64,000 nucleotides of DNA from Paucibacter sp. KCTC 42545 (GCF_001477625.1 NZ_CP013692.1:2790001-2854000), one strand, 5' to 3'. Shown: positions 19,464 to 31,402, numbered from the stretch's first letter. Made by a program: numbers and translations. The notes: generated by a model from the letters alone, not told the origin.

Positions 19464-20171
19464 ATGAATCTGCTGCTGATCGAAGACAACCTGGCCATGC
19501 AGACCGCTTTGCAGCGCTCTTTCGAGCGCCGCGGCATCCATGTCACCAGCTGCGGCGACGGTGCCCAGGCGTTGGAACGCTGGCGCGAATGCCGGCCCGA
19601 CGTGGTCTTGCTGGACCTCTCCTTGCCCGGCCGCGATGGCCTGGAGGTGCTATCCGATGCGCGGGCCGAAAACCTCAGCACGCCCGTCATCATCCTGACC
19701 GCGCGCGGCACCGTGGGGGACCGCATCCTGGGCCTGAATATCGGTGCCGACGACTATCTGCCCAAGCCCTTTGACCTGGACGAGTTGGAGGCCCGCGTGC
19801 GTGCGCTGGCACGGCGCCGCCGCGGCGCGGGCACGGCGCCGACTGCCGCCTCAGCCCTGCCGCAGCAAGTTGTCGAAACCCCAAGCTTTTGCGGCCTGCG
19901 CGCCGACCACGAAAGCGGCGCCATCTATCACATGGGCCTGGCGCTGGAGCTGCCGCCGCGCGAGGCCGCCCTGCTGCGCGCCCTGCTGGCGCGGCCCGGC
20001 CAAGCGGTGGCCAAGGAGCGCCTGAGCAGCCTGGTGTTTGGTGACGCGGTGGACGTGCAGCCCGATGCCATCGAGGTGGTGGCCTACCGCCTGCGCAAAA
20101 AACTCAGCACCACCCAGGCCCGCCTGGTGACGCTGCGCGGCTTGGGCTATCTACTCAAGGCCGAGCCATGA
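19464..20171 (+). CDS. tctD: OmpR-type response regulator, TctD-like
   Basis: 235 residues. Receiver domain 1-115 with acidic pair in LLIEDN, phospho-acceptor in VVLLDLSLPGRDG, TAR and KPFDLDEL. C-terminal winged-helix DNA-binding domain (LPPREAALLRALLARPGQ, YRLRKKL, TLRGLGYLL). It is followed 10 bases later by the kinase gene and lies divergent from tctCBA, the usual tctD position. It likely activates the transporter when its substrate is outside. Confidence 0.9.
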   Translation: MNLLLIEDNLAMQTALQRSFERRGIHVTSCGDGAQALERWRECRPDVVLLDLSLPGRDGLEVLSDARAENLSTPVIILTARGTVGDRILGLNIGADDYLPKPFDLDELEARVRALARRRRGAGTAPTAASALPQQVVETPSFCGLRADHESGAIYHMGLALELPPREAALLRALLARPGQAVAKERLSSLVFGDAVDVQPDAIEVVAYRLRKKLSTTQARLVTLRGLGYLLKAEP

Positions 20172-20181
20172 GCGGCGGCGC

Positions 20182-21660
20182 ATGAAGTCTTGGTTCTTCG
20201 GTCTGGGCCAGCGTTTGGGCCAAGGTATAGGTCGCTTGTCCATGCGCAGCCAGCTGCTGCTGGGCATCTTGCTGCCGGTGGGCATGTTGGTCGGACTCAA
20301 TGCCTATCGACTCTACTTCGATGCCCTGGCCGCCGTGGACACCGCGTACGACCGCAGCCTGCTGGCCTCGGCCAAGGCCATCGGCGAGCAGCTTGATGTG
20401 CGCAACAACGGCGGCGTGCCCACGCTGCATGCGGCCGTGCCCTACTCCGCGCTGGAAGCCTTCGAGGCCGACAACCGCAGCCGCATGGTCTACAAGGTCA
20501 GCGGTTTCAAGGGTGAGCTGGTCTCGGGCTTTGAGGACTTGCCGGCTTGGCATGGGCAGATTCCAGCGCGCGGCATTTACGCGGCCTTGGTCGATTTTTA
20601 CGACGATGTCTACCAAGGCGAGCCGGTCCGCGTCGCCGTGCTGCTGCAACCGGTGGCCGACGAAGACGGCATGGGCATGGCCACCATCCAGGTGGCCGAA
20701 ACCCTGCAACTGCGCCGCACCCTGGCCCACCGGGTGCTGCAGTCGACGCTGTGGCATCAGGCTGCCTTGCTGGCGGTGATTGCCGCGGTGGTGTGGCTGG
20801 TGGTGCAAGGCGCCACCCGGCCGGTGCGTGAACTCAGCCGAGCCATCACCGCCCGCGAGGGCGACGATTTGCGCCCCATCCACGCGCCCGCCGCCCCTGC
20901 CGAACTGAGCCCGCTGATCACCGCCATCAACGCCGCCTGGGACCGCCAAGCCAATTTGCTCGCGCACCAAAAACGCTTTGTGCGCGACGCCTCCCACCAG
21001 CTGCGCACACCGCTGGCGGTGCTGAAGGTGCAAGTGCAATCAGCCCAGCGCGGCGACTTGAGCCTGATGCAGGCGATCAACGAGATTGGCCAAACCGTGG
21101 ACGGCGCCACCAACCTCGCCAACCAGATGCTGGCCCTGGCCAAGGTGGAGCAGTTGCGCCAGCAAGGCGACCCGCCGTTGCAGGACTGGGCCGAGACCGT
21201 GCGCGAAGTGGCGCTGGATCTGGCACCCCTGATCGCCGATGCCGGCCTGGACTTCGAGCTGGACACGCAGAGCTGCCCGGTGCTGGGCCACCCCTGGGCG
21301 CTGCGCGAGCTGGTGCGCAATCTGCTGCACAACGCTGTCAAGCACAGCCCGCCGCTGGGGCAACTGAGCGTGAGCTTGCGCAATAACGGCGACCAGGCCG
21401 AACTCGCGATCAGCGACAGCGGCCCCGGCATCGCCCCCAGCCTGCGTCCACGCCTGATGCAACCCTTTGCCAGCGGCTCGCCCGGTGGCGCGGGCCTAGG
21501 CCTGGCAATCTGCCGCGAAATCGTGCAATCAATGGGCGGCCAGTTAAGCCTGGAAAACCGCGCAGCCGACGCAGGCTCGGCCTCGGGCGCCGGCCTGATC
21601 GCGCGGGTGCGCCTACCCATCGCGACCCCGCCGCGCTTGGCGGACAATGCCCCCACATGA
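20182..21660 (+). CDS. tctE: Sensor histidine kinase, TctE-like
   Basis: 492 residues. Membrane segment about 25-45, periplasmic sensor loop about 45-190 (begins YRLYFDALAAVDTAYDRSLL, typical of the 2CSK_N sensor of TctE), second membrane segment about 195-215, HAMP-like linker. H-box FVRDASHQLRTPLAVL, then N-box NLLHNAVKHSP, G boxes ISDSGPGIAP and GGAGLGLAI. Partner of the regulator just upstream. Its stop overlaps the start of the next gene by four bases. Confidence 0.9.
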   Translation: MKSWFFGLGQRLGQGIGRLSMRSQLLLGILLPVGMLVGLNAYRLYFDALAAVDTAYDRSLLASAKAIGEQLDVRNNGGVPTLHAAVPYSALEAFEADNRSRMVYKVSGFKGELVSGFEDLPAWHGQIPARGIYAALVDFYDDVYQGEPVRVAVLLQPVADEDGMGMATIQVAETLQLRRTLAHRVLQSTLWHQAALLAVIAAVVWLVVQGATRPVRELSRAITAREGDDLRPIHAPAAPAELSPLITAINAAWDRQANLLAHQKRFVRDASHQLRTPLAVLKVQVQSAQRGDLSLMQAINEIGQTVDGATNLANQMLALAKVEQLRQQGDPPLQDWAETVREVALDLAPLIADAGLDFELDTQSCPVLGHPWALRELVRNLLHNAVKHSPPLGQLSVSLRNNGDQAELAISDSGPGIAPSLRPRLMQPFASGSPGGAGLGLAICREIVQSMGGQLSLENRAADAGSASGAGLIARVRLPIATPPRLADNAPT

Positions 21661-22097
21661 AGAACCCAGCCGCCGCCACAGACAAGAAAACCGCCAAGGC
21701 CGATGGCCTGCGCCTGGATAAATGGCTCTGGGCGGCGCGCTTTTTCAAGACCCGCGCCCTGGCGGCCGAGGAGATCGGCCATGGCCGGGTGCAGATCAAT
21801 GGCCGGGTGGCCAAGGCCTCGCGCGAAATGAAGCTGGGGGACTTGGTGCGCCTGCGCCAGGGTCAGGTCTTGCGGGAAGTGTGGGTGCGCGGCTTGAGCC
21901 ACGCCCGCGGCCCCGCGCCACAAGCGCAAGCGCTGTACGAAGAAACGCCGGAGAGCATCGCCCAGCGCGAGCATGCCGCCGAACAGCGCCGCCTGGCCCC
22001 CGAGCCCGCCCAAACCATCACCCAGGGCCGGCCAACCAAGCAAGACCGCCGGCGCCTGTCTGAGTGGGACCGCTGGAGCGCCAGCGACGAAGGCTGA
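21657..22097 (+). CDS. hslR: S4-domain RNA-binding heat-shock protein Hsp15 type
   Basis: 146 residues with an S4 RNA-binding domain: LRLDKWLWAARFFKTRALA and GRVQINGRVAKASREMKLGD, the HslR/Hsp15 pattern. In E. coli Hsp15 frees stalled nascent-chain 50S subunits. A basic, disordered tail follows. ATG overlaps the preceding kinase stop (ATGA). The grpE-dnaK-dnaJ block follows, so a heat-shock context is plausible. Confidence 0.88.
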   Translation: MKNPAAATDKKTAKADGLRLDKWLWAARFFKTRALAAEEIGHGRVQINGRVAKASREMKLGDLVRLRQGQVLREVWVRGLSHARGPAPQAQALYEETPESIAQREHAAEQRRLAPEPAQTITQGRPTKQDRRRLSEWDRWSASDEG

Positions 22098-22264
22098 GGC
22101 TGAAGTTGAAGCGGCCGCGCCTGCCGACGAATCGGAGCGGACTGCGAACCGAAAGCCCGCCAAAACAGGCCGAGCGCGGGCCGAGCGCGAACCAAACTCA
22201 GACCGAAGCCCAGGCGTCTAGGGTTTCCATCCGATAATCGCCCACTTTTCGGCCTAATCGCCCT

Positions 22265-22292
22265 CTTGAACTGGGGGTTTTCGCGCCCATAT
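22265..22292 (+). promoter_or_regulatory. Sigma-32 heat-shock promoter of grpE
   Basis: CTTGAA at 22265-22270 and GCCCATAT at 22285-22292, spaced as in the RpoH consensus (CTTGAA, 13-15 bases, CCCCATnT). The grpE ATG lies 27 bases downstream of the -10 element. Confidence 0.75.
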
Positions 22293-22318
22293 GTCGGCCA
22301 CTGCCTCTCATTAGCATC

Positions 22319-22852
22319 ATGACAACAGCTCAAACACCTAACCCCGATTCCTCCAGTGACCAGCCCGAAGTCGCCGCAGCGGTGAACGCTGAGCCGACGG
22401 TCGAGGCCAAGCTGGCCGAAGTGGAAGCCCGCCTGTCCGAGATGTCTGACGCCTATCTGCGCGCCAAGGCCGAGGTGGAGAACATCCGCCGCCGCTCGGA
22501 AGAAGAGATGTCCAAGGCGCGCAAGTTCGCCGTGGAGTCTTTCGCCGAAGGCCTGTTGCCGGTGATGGACAGCATGGAAGCCGCCATCGCCATGCCCGAA
22601 GCCAAGGTGGAAACGGTGCTCGAAGGCGTGCACGCCACCAAGCGCCAGCTGGCCAGCGCCCTGGAGCGCAACAAGGTGCTGGAGATCAACCCCGCCGCCG
22701 GCACCAAGTTCGACCCGCATCAACATCAAGCCATTTCGATGGTGCCGGCCGAGCAAGAACCCAACACCGTGGTGGCCGTGCTGCAAAAAGGCTACTCCAT
22801 TGCCGAGCGCGTGCTGCGCCCCGCTTTGGTGACCGTTTCGGCCCCGCGTTAA
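22319..22852 (+). CDS. grpE: Nucleotide exchange factor GrpE
   Basis: 177 residues. Long N-terminal coiled coil (about 25-80: [20 protein letters not shown], then [12 protein letters not shown]) and the C-terminal beta domain ending [20 protein letters not shown] with the conserved GY. Releases ADP from DnaK. First gene of grpE-dnaK-dnaJ. Confidence 0.96.
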   Translation: MTTAQTPNPDSSSDQPEVAAAVNAEPTVEAKLAEVEARLSEMSDAYLRAKAEVENIRRRSEEEMSKARKFAVESFAEGLLPVMDSMEAAIAMPEAKVETVLEGVHATKRQLASALERNKVLEINPAAGTKFDPHQHQAISMVPAEQEPNTVVAVLQKGYSIAERVLRPALVTVSAPR

Positions 22853-22893
22853 ACAAAATTACGACATTTCGGGCGATTGGCAGCACAAAGCCT

Positions 22894-22921
22894 CTTGAAA
22901 GGCGGCGTCTGGGCCACAGCT
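22894..22921 (+). promoter_or_regulatory. Probable second sigma-32 promoter before dnaK
   Basis: CTCTTGAAAG provides a perfect RpoH -35 core (22894-22900). About 13 bases later GGCCACAGCT is only a partial match to the -10 element. Position 88 bases before dnaK is reasonable. Confidence 0.45.
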
Positions 22922-23008
22922 TAGAACCATCGGATTCACCACATTCAAGTCGGCGCTGACCGGGCAAGCCCCGCAGCGCCCTTCAAACAGATTTCAGGAG
23001 AAAGACAC

Positions 23009-24970
<1,962 letters not shown>

Positions 24971-24977
24971 GGCTCCT

Positions 24978-25002
24978 GGCCAGGCGCTCAAGCCGCCTGG
25001 CC
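24978..25002 (+). repeat. Hairpin between dnaK and dnaJ
   Basis: GGCCAGGCG pairs with CGCCTGGCC around a 7-base loop. Only TGTTTC follows, so it is likely an attenuating or stabilising hairpin within the operon and not a full terminator. Confidence 0.55.
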
Positions 25003-25088
25003 GGTGTTTCGCCGCCGCGTCGTAGCCCAGGGTTCAGGCCCGAAAAGCTCGTCGCGGCGCTGTTGTTTGAACTGCACGGAACCGCCCC

Positions 25089-26237
25089 ATGGCAAAGCGT
25101 GACTATTACGAATCCCTGGGTGTCGCCAAAGGCGCCACCGAGGAAGAGATCAAAAAGGCCTATCGCAAGATGGCCATGAAGCACCACCCTGACCGCAATC
25201 AGGGTGAAGGTGCCAAGAAGGCCGAGGAGCAATTCAAGGAAGCCAAAGAGGCTTACGAGATGCTCTCCGACCCGCAAAAGCGCGCCGCCTACGACCAGTA
25301 CGGCCATGCCGGCGTGGATCCGAATATGGGCGGGCGTGGCGGCCCGGGCGCGGAAGGCTTTGGCGGTTTTGCCGAGGCCTTTGGCGACATCTTTGGTGAC
25401 ATCTTCAACGGTGGCGGCGGTGGTGCGGGCCGGCGCGGCGGTGGCCAACAGGTCTATCGCGGCAATGACCTCAGCTACGCCATGGAAGTCACGCTGGAAG
25501 AGGCGGCACGCGGCAAGGAATCGCAGATCCGCATCCCCAGCTGGGAAGGCTGCGAAGTCTGCAGCGGCTCCGGCGCCAAACCCGGCACCACGGCCAAGAG
25601 CTGCGGCAGCTGCAATGGCTCGGGCACCGTGCACATGCGCCAGGGCTTTTTCTCGGTGCAGCAGACCTGCCCGCATTGCCATGGCACCGGCAAGATCATT
25701 CCCGACCCCTGCACGGCCTGTAACGGCCAGGGCAAGGTGAAGAAGAGCAAGACGCTGGAAGTCAAGATCCCGGCCGGCATCAACGAAGGCATGCGCATCC
25801 GCTCGGCCGGTAATGGTGAGCCCGGTGTGAATGGCGGCCCAGCGGGCGACCTCTACATCGAGATCCGCATCAAGCAGCACGAGATCTTCGAGCGCGATGG
25901 CGACGACCTGCACTGCACCATGCCGGTGGGCCTGACCACCGCCACCCTGGGCGGCAGCATCGAGGTGCCGACGCTTGGCGGCAAGGCCGAGATCGAGCTG
26001 CCCGAAGGCACGCAGCACGGCAAGACCTTCCGCCTGCGCGGTAAGGGCATCAAGGGTGTGCGCAGCAGCTACCCCGGCGACCTCTACTGCCACATCAGCG
26101 TGGAAACGCCGGTCAAGCTGACCGAACATCAGCGCAAGCTGATGAAGGAGCTGGACAAGAGCTTCCGTGACGGCGGCGAGCGCCACTCGCCCAATGCCAA
26201 GAGCTGGACCGATCGGGTCAAGGACATCTTCAAATGA
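25089..26237 (+). CDS. dnaJ: Co-chaperone DnaJ (Hsp40)
   Basis: 382 residues. J domain with HPD at 33-35, G/F-rich region about 75-120, four zinc CxxCxGxG repeats ([42 protein letters not shown]), then the C-terminal substrate domains. Stimulates DnaK ATPase. Intrinsic terminator about 95 bases downstream closes the grpE-dnaK-dnaJ block. Confidence 0.98.
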   Translation: MAKRDYYESLGVAKGATEEEIKKAYRKMAMKHHPDRNQGEGAKKAEEQFKEAKEAYEMLSDPQKRAAYDQYGHAGVDPNMGGRGGPGAEGFGGFAEAFGDIFGDIFNGGGGGAGRRGGGQQVYRGNDLSYAMEVTLEEAARGKESQIRIPSWEGCEVCSGSGAKPGTTAKSCGSCNGSGTVHMRQGFFSVQQTCPHCHGTGKIIPDPCTACNGQGKVKKSKTLEVKIPAGINEGMRIRSAGNGEPGVNGGPAGDLYIEIRIKQHEIFERDGDDLHCTMPVGLTTATLGGSIEVPTLGGKAEIELPEGTQHGKTFRLRGKGIKGVRSSYPGDLYCHISVETPVKLTEHQRKLMKELDKSFRDGGERHSPNAKSWTDRVKDIFK

Positions 26238-26332
26238 TGGCCAGGGTGACAGATCGTTGCGGGCTTCACCCGCGTCGCGCTGTCGCCGGCTGATTCAGTT
26301 CAGCCAAAGCCGTGCATTGCCCATGCGCACCC

Positions 26333-26364
26333 AACGCCCCGCCGCCAAACGCCGGGGCGTTTTT
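26333..26364 (+). terminator. Intrinsic terminator after dnaJ
   Basis: AACGCCCCG at 26333-26341 pairs with CGGGGCGTT at 26353-26361, followed by TTT. Confidence 0.85.
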
Positions 26365-26501
26365 CATGCGCGCAGCAGCACGCACAGCCACCGTTGGATT
26401 CCGCCGGGGAAAGCCCGCATTCAAGTCCTACGCCAAGCAGCCGATAGCGCAGAAGTGAAGAAGCTCATGAAAATCTCCCTCGCTGCCCCGCCGGAACGCC
26501 T

Positions 26502-28121
26502 ATGGCGCTGATGGACAGCAGCATTCAGAGCGCCAGCGCCCTGATCATCGACAGCAACGCCACCTCGCGCAGCCTGCTTTCGGCGCAGCTGCGGGACCTG
26601 GGCGTGGCCGTTGTGCGCCAAGCCACCCGGGTGCATGACGCCCGCATGATTCTGGAGCACAAGGCCTATGACATCGTGCTGTGCGACTACCACTTCGACG
26701 GCACCGAGATGTCCGGCCAAGACCTGCTGGATGAGTTGCGCCGCGAGCAATTGCTGCCCTACTCCACCGTCTTCGTCATGGTCACCGGCGAAGCCACCTA
26801 CGCCAAGGTGGCGGAGGCTGCCGAGGCCGCGCTCGACGGCTATCTGATCAAGCCCTACACCAGCGCCGCGCTGTCAGAACGACTGACCCATGCCCGCCAC
26901 CGCAAGCGAGTGCTCAAAGACATCTTTGAAGCCATCGAGGCGCAGGACTTCGAGAGTGCCGCCAATCACTGCCTCAAACGCTTCAATGCCCGCGCCGAGT
27001 TCTGGCTTTATGCCGCCCGCATCGGAGCAGAGCTGATGCTGCGGCTCGCACGCCATGACGATGCCCGCAAACTCTACGACGCCATCGTTGAGGCCCGCAC
27101 CGTGCCCTGGGCGCGGCTGGGTGTGGCCCGCACCGAGTTGGCCACCGGCAATACCAATGCCGCGCGCCGCACGCTGGAAGCCTTGATCGGCGAGATCCCC
27201 GATTACGCCGATTCCTACGACGTCATGGGCCGGGTGCAAATGGAGCAAGGCGAAATCGCCGGCGCCCTGCGCACCTACCGCATGGCTGCCTCGCTCACGC
27301 CCGGCTGCCTGTTGCGCCAGCAAAGCTGCGGCAGCCTGGCCTTTTACGCCGGCGAGCGCGCGGAAGCCCTGAAGATGCTGGAGCGCACCATGGCCACCGG
27401 CCTGCGCTCTAAGTTGTTCGACATGCTGAGCCTGATGCTGGTCGGCTTTATGCGCTTCGACGCGCGCGACACCAAGGGTCTCAAATACGCGCAGGACGCG
27501 CTGGTGCAAGAGCTGGAACGCAAGCCCAAGGACCGCCGCTTGCAACGCTTCGACCGGGTCTTTCAAGCCTTGCGCAAGTTGCAGGATCGCAAGATTGGCG
27601 ACGCCCTGGAACTCTCGCGCGCCTTTGCCGCAGAGCAAGACGATGAGGACTTCAATCTGGAAGCCGCCACCTTGCTGGTGGGCTTGTGGATGCGCCTAGC
27701 CGCGCAGGACATTCAGCTCGATGAGATGGACACCTTGATGCAAAACTTGGGCCTGCGTTTTTGCACCACCAAGTCCAGCACCGAGCTGCTGGTGGCCATG
27801 GCCGAGAAGAACGAAGCCATTGCTGCCGAGTTCCAGGCCTGCCACACCAAGATTTTCGAGATTGCCGAAACGGCGATGCGCCACTCCATGCGCGGCTCGG
27901 CCCGCACCGGCGTCGAGCTGCTGATCCAGCAAGGCGAAGCCACCCGCAATGCCAAGCTGATCGACATGGCCGCCCTGGTGCTCAAGCGCCATGCCGAGAA
28001 AATTGAGGACGCTCCGGCCTTGGCCGAACGCATCAACAAGCTGCAAGAGCTCTACGTGCTGCCGCTGGGCATCAGCAATAGCCGCAGCCGCGCCGCTGGT
28101 GGTTTGGCACTGCGGACTTAA
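26502..28121 (+). CDS. Response regulator with TPR-like C-terminal region
   Basis: 539 residues. Receiver domain about 10-130: IIDSNATSR, phospho-acceptor in YDIVLCDYHFDG, TGEATYAK and LIKPYTSAAL. The rest is helical and repeat-like (YADSYDVMGRVQMEQGEIAG resembles a tetratricopeptide repeat). No DNA-binding or enzyme domain, so output is probably through protein contacts. No kinase gene is adjacent. ATG 26502 is used; a second ATG three codons later is possible. Confidence 0.82.
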   Translation: MALMDSSIQSASALIIDSNATSRSLLSAQLRDLGVAVVRQATRVHDARMILEHKAYDIVLCDYHFDGTEMSGQDLLDELRREQLLPYSTVFVMVTGEATYAKVAEAAEAALDGYLIKPYTSAALSERLTHARHRKRVLKDIFEAIEAQDFESAANHCLKRFNARAEFWLYAARIGAELMLRLARHDDARKLYDAIVEARTVPWARLGVARTELATGNTNAARRTLEALIGEIPDYADSYDVMGRVQMEQGEIAGALRTYRMAASLTPGCLLRQQSCGSLAFYAGERAEALKMLERTMATGLRSKLFDMLSLMLVGFMRFDARDTKGLKYAQDALVQELERKPKDRRLQRFDRVFQALRKLQDRKIGDALELSRAFAAEQDDEDFNLEAATLLVGLWMRLAAQDIQLDEMDTLMQNLGLRFCTTKSSTELLVAMAEKNEAIAAEFQACHTKIFEIAETAMRHSMRGSARTGVELLIQQGEATRNAKLIDMAALVLKRHAEKIEDAPALAERINKLQELYVLPLGISNSRSRAAGGLALRT

Positions 28122-28308
28122 GAGTCCGCAGAACAAGAGCCATTGAACAAGCCGGGCCTGGCACCGCGCGCCCCAGCACCGAGGCATAGGCCGCTTGACC
28201 CCACGGTTGTCAAGCCGCGCCGTCACAAAGGGGCGCTAGACTGGCTTGGCCACATGCTTGAGGTTCAGTCGCCACTGAGCCCAGCCACTTCAGCCAAGGA
28301 GTACGCAG

Positions 28309-28638
28309 ATGTCCGCCACACCCAGTTACCAGACCGGCCGTTGGTCCATGCACTTTGAGGAAATCGACCAGGAAATCGCCACCCTGGCCCTGATGTGCGA
28401 GGTGCCGCTGCTGAACCCCGGCGTGATTGAACGCGTGCTGGCCAATGAGCCCGCCGTCTGCGGCAAAGACAAGCCCGCCAGCTTCGCCAAGCTGCGCGGC
28501 CTGCTGATGATGCATTACTCCGACCAGAATCGCGCCATGGTGGCGCTGGGCGAAGAACAAGCCATGGCCATGATCAACGAGGTCATCGAGCGCCTGCGCG
28601 CGCGGTTTGGCGACCGCCTGGGCACGCCAGCGGCCTGA
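28309..28638 (+). CDS. Conserved small hypothetical protein
   Basis: 109 residues, no signal peptide or membrane segment. It has a good ribosome binding site (AAGGAGTACGCAG before ATG) and codon use like its neighbours, so it is very likely real. Middle is acidic and helical (FEEIDQEIATLALMCEVPLL), with two cysteines. I do not recognise the family. It lies between the response regulator and the interrupted radical SAM gene, i.e. just outside the island. Confidence 0.75.
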   Translation: MSATPSYQTGRWSMHFEEIDQEIATLALMCEVPLLNPGVIERVLANEPAVCGKDKPASFAKLRGLLMMHYSDQNRAMVALGEEQAMAMINEVIERLRARFGDRLGTPAA

Positions 28639-28705
28639 GTGGTAAGACAGCGCCCTCCCCGGGGGCGGTGAAGCCTGGGACCAAAGCTAGCGCGACGCTG
28701 CGAAC

Positions 28706-29641
28706 TCAGAACAGCTGCCCTTGCCTCAGCGCTTCTGAGTCGAGCTCGCATTGGCCCGCCACCTGCTCTCGCACAGACATACCCGGCAGTGCTTGCGGGC
28801 GCTGAAACTGCGTCAGGTCCAGAGCGAAGCGTTCGCGGTTCAGACCCAGCCGGGCACAGGCTTTCTTCATGCGCTGATGCATCAAGTCAGCCCACAAGCC
28901 CACACCGCGCATGCGCTGGCCAAAACGGCTGTCGTTATCACGACCCTCACGCATCTCGCGCACCCGCGCCATGACGCGGGCGGCCTTGTCCGGCACATGC
29001 TGCTGCAACCAATCCTGAAACAAGGGGTTGACCTCCCAGGGTAAGCGCAGCGGGATGCTGAAAGCGGTCCGTGCGCCGAGCGCGGCGGCGGCTTCCAGAA
29101 TGCGCTCCAGTTCCGGTTCGTTGAGAAAGGGGATCAGCGGCGACACGCTCACCCCCACCGGCACGCCCGCCTCGGCCAAGGTCTTGATCAGCTGCAAACG
29201 CCGCTGCGGCGCGGCAGCACGCGGCTCCAAGGTGCGCGCGAGGTGCCCGTCCAGCGTCGTCACCGAGACATAGACCGACACCAGGCCGGCCTTTGCCATC
29301 GGGGCCAGCAAATCGAGGTCGCGTTCAATGCCAGCGGACTTAGTAACGATGGACACGGGATGGCGATGTTCGCTCAGCACCTCGATCAACCCCCGCGTGA
29401 TACGCAGCTTGCGCTCGATGGGCTGGTAGGCATCGGTGGCTGCCCCGAGGCAGAGCAGCTGCGGCCGGTAACTGGGCCGCGCGAACTCGGCGCGCAGCCG
29501 TTCGGCGGCATTCACTTTGGCGATGATGCGCGTCTCGAAGTCCAGCCCCGGCGACAGATTCAGATAGCTGTGCGTGGGCCGAGCGAAGCAGTAAACGCAG
29601 CCATGCTCACAGCCCCGATAGGGATTAATGGAAAGGTCAAA
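28706..29641 (-). pseudogene. PA0069-family radical SAM protein, C-terminal part (split by the island)
   Basis: Frame read from 29641 down gives FDLSINPYRGCEHGCVYCFA, with the radical SAM CxxxCxxC cluster motif, then LNLSPGLDFETRII, GAATDAYQPIERKLRITRGL and the rest of the family to the natural stop. Directly upstream in frame is CAT then TGA, and there is no start codon, so the 5' part is missing. An ATG at 29515 would give a 269-residue protein without the cluster cysteines, which cannot be a working radical SAM enzyme. The missing 87 codons are at 50160-50420; joining the two gives 397 residues without a gap. Confidence 0.9.
29638..29641. repeat. CAAA at left edge of the island
   Basis: The same four bases occur at the right break point (50159-50162). 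Both belong to the radical SAM codons (TTTG on the coding strand), so they look like a 4-base target duplication, though four A-rich bases can match by chance. Confidence 0.5.
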
Positions 29642-29889
29642 ATGTCAACGGAACGGACCACCCCATGAAAAGGCTAGTCGGTTGATTTACAAAGAGAAAT
29701 TTTCAATCGAGTGCACGAAGCACCTCATGGGAATCTGTGAGCGAACAAGCCTCGTTCGACTTGATTGGCAGCGCATTTCTCTGTTTGCGAATACAGCATG
29801 TTCGCTTGTCAAAACATCGACCGACCGTTCTCGTCGCGATCCAACCTACCCGATCAATGTCCTCGTCACGCACTTTCCCATTGACCTTT
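29642..29889. other. Island left edge without recognisable gene
   Basis: About 250 bases between the break in the chromosomal gene and the second radical SAM copy. Short frames exist on both strands but none is recognisable. Confidence 0.4.
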
Positions 29890-30843
29890 GTGAAGGGCCG
29901 CGGCGCGGGCTCCAATCACGAATCGAAGTACCTCGCTGCATCGAGGAACATTGAGGACGACGGGTGGATCGGGGATACGGTTGATGAAGAATCGTGCTCC
30001 GGGCCAAAAACGATCATCACGCCTCATCGCGCGCGCTCGACCATCAGCAGAAATGCCTCGCCCGATATCGAATTCGAGCAGTCCGTCAATCCTTATCTAG
30101 CTGTGAGCATGGCTGCATTTGCTGCTATGCACGGCCAAGTCACGCCTATCTCGGCCTTTCGGCTGGCGTTGACTTTGAAACAAAGATCTTCGCTAAAGAG
30201 AATGCATCACATGTCCTAAGCGAAGATCTTAGCCGCGCTGGCTACGTGCCCGCCACCATCGCTCTCGGCGCGAACACTGACCCTTACCAACCCATTGAGC
30301 GAAAGCACCAAATCACGCGTGCCATGCTTGAAGTTCTATGGGCTTTCACGCGCCCGTAAGCATTAGGACAAAGTCTGCGCTGGTCGTTCGCTACATCGAC
30401 ATCCTGGCTGAAATGGCAAATAGGCAGCAAACGTTGGTGAACATCTCGATCGCCACACTCGACTCGGCACTGGCTAGGAAGATGGAGCCGCGCGCACCCA
30501 CGCCTGCACGAAGACTTGATGCAATCAATGCACTAGCGTCTGCCGGCATACCTGTGCGCGTGTTTACGTCACCAGTCATCCTTGGACTGACTGTGGTCTC
30601 GAACGAATTTTGGAGTTTGCCTTCGGCGCAGGAGTTCGACACGCTAGCTATGTAATGCTTCGATTGCCGGGCGAGGTCAGAGAACTCTTCGTGGAATGGC
30701 TTGAAGCGCACGCCCCCTCAAGGCGGCACATTTCATGAGCTTGGTGGCCCAATCGAGCGGCGGCAAAGACTATGAGCCTCGGTTCGGAACACGAATTAAA
30801 GGGTCAGGCCTGTTCGCAGAAATGATTGCACAAAGGTTCAGAG
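29890..30843 (+). pseudogene. Second PA0069-family radical SAM gene, decayed
   Basis: Family landmarks appear in order but in changing frames: VKGRGAGSNHESKYLA at 29890 on, SISRN-type segment STISRNASPDIEFEQSVNPY, then after a shift near 30099 CEHGCICCYARPSHAYL and GANTDPYQPIERKHQITRAM. After a second shift near 30345 follow APVSIRTKSALVV and RKMEPRAPTPARRL; after a third near 30595 LERILEFAFGAGVRHASY; and after a fourth near 30735 DYEPRFGTRIKGSGLFAEM. It is cut at about 30843 by an IS3 fragment. It differs clearly in sequence from the split chromosomal copy and faces the opposite way, so it arrived with the island. Confidence 0.85.
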
Positions 30844-30844
30844 T

Positions 30845-31286
30845 GGCCAGTCTGAGCAACTGGGTACGGCTCAGCGAGGACGGGAAGTTGAGCGGAGCCG
30901 GCGACAAGCCTGTGACGCCTGAGCAGATGGAGTTAGCGCGCTTGAGGGCCGAATTGGCTCGGATGACGATGGAGCGAGACATCGCAAAAAAAGCGGCGGC
31001 GTACTTTGCGCAGGATCTTCTGCAAGGTACGCCTGGATTCAAGAAATGAAGACTCAGTGGCCGGTTAGCCTGAGCTGCAAGGTCCTGGATGTGAGCGTGA
31101 GCGGCTATTTCGAACACCAGAAGGCCAAGGCCGCCAGAAGGCCCAGCAAGGCCGCCACGCCGCGTTTGAGCGATGAAGCGGTGCTGACCCACATCCGCGC
31201 AGTCCATGGCGAAGTGGGTCAGGAGTACGGCTGGCCTCGCATGGCCAAGGAGCTGGTTGCGCGTGGACATCGAGTGGGCAAGGAAC
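30845..31286 (+). mobile_element. IS3-family type A fragment (orfA 3' part and orfB 5' part)
   Basis: Carries the end of orfA (from SLSNWVRLSEDGKLSGAG to its stop at 31049) and the first about 80 codons of orfB (ATG 31046, four-base overlap). It appears identical to the complete copy at 48429-49726. Both ends are cut: left by the radical SAM pseudogene, right by another IS fragment. Opposite orientation to the complete copy. Confidence 0.9.
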
Positions 31287-31402
31287 CAGTGCTCGTTCAA
31301 GCACTCGTCGCGGAACTTGCCGTTGAAGCTCTCGATGTAGCCGTTCTACATGGGCCGCCCTGGCTGGATGAGGATGTGCCGCACGTCGTGAGCTTGCGCC
31401 CA
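31287..31402 (-). mobile_element. IS3-family type B (IS407-like) fragment
   Basis: 116 bases matching the orfB region of the complete element at 44159-45403, on the minus strand, with one difference noticed (TAC versus TGC at the codon near 31349). It joins the type A fragment on one side and cuts umuC on the other. Confidence 0.88.

Noticed and set aside
25066..25090. TTTGAA, 13 bases, CCCCAT as a sigma-32 promoter for dnaJ
   Set aside because: The -10 match overlaps the dnaJ start codon, so transcription would begin inside the gene.
28706..29515. An independent 269-residue radical SAM protein starting at 29515
   Set aside because: The in-frame sequence just upstream contains the CxxxCxxC motif and other conserved residues, so this ATG is internal to a truncated gene.
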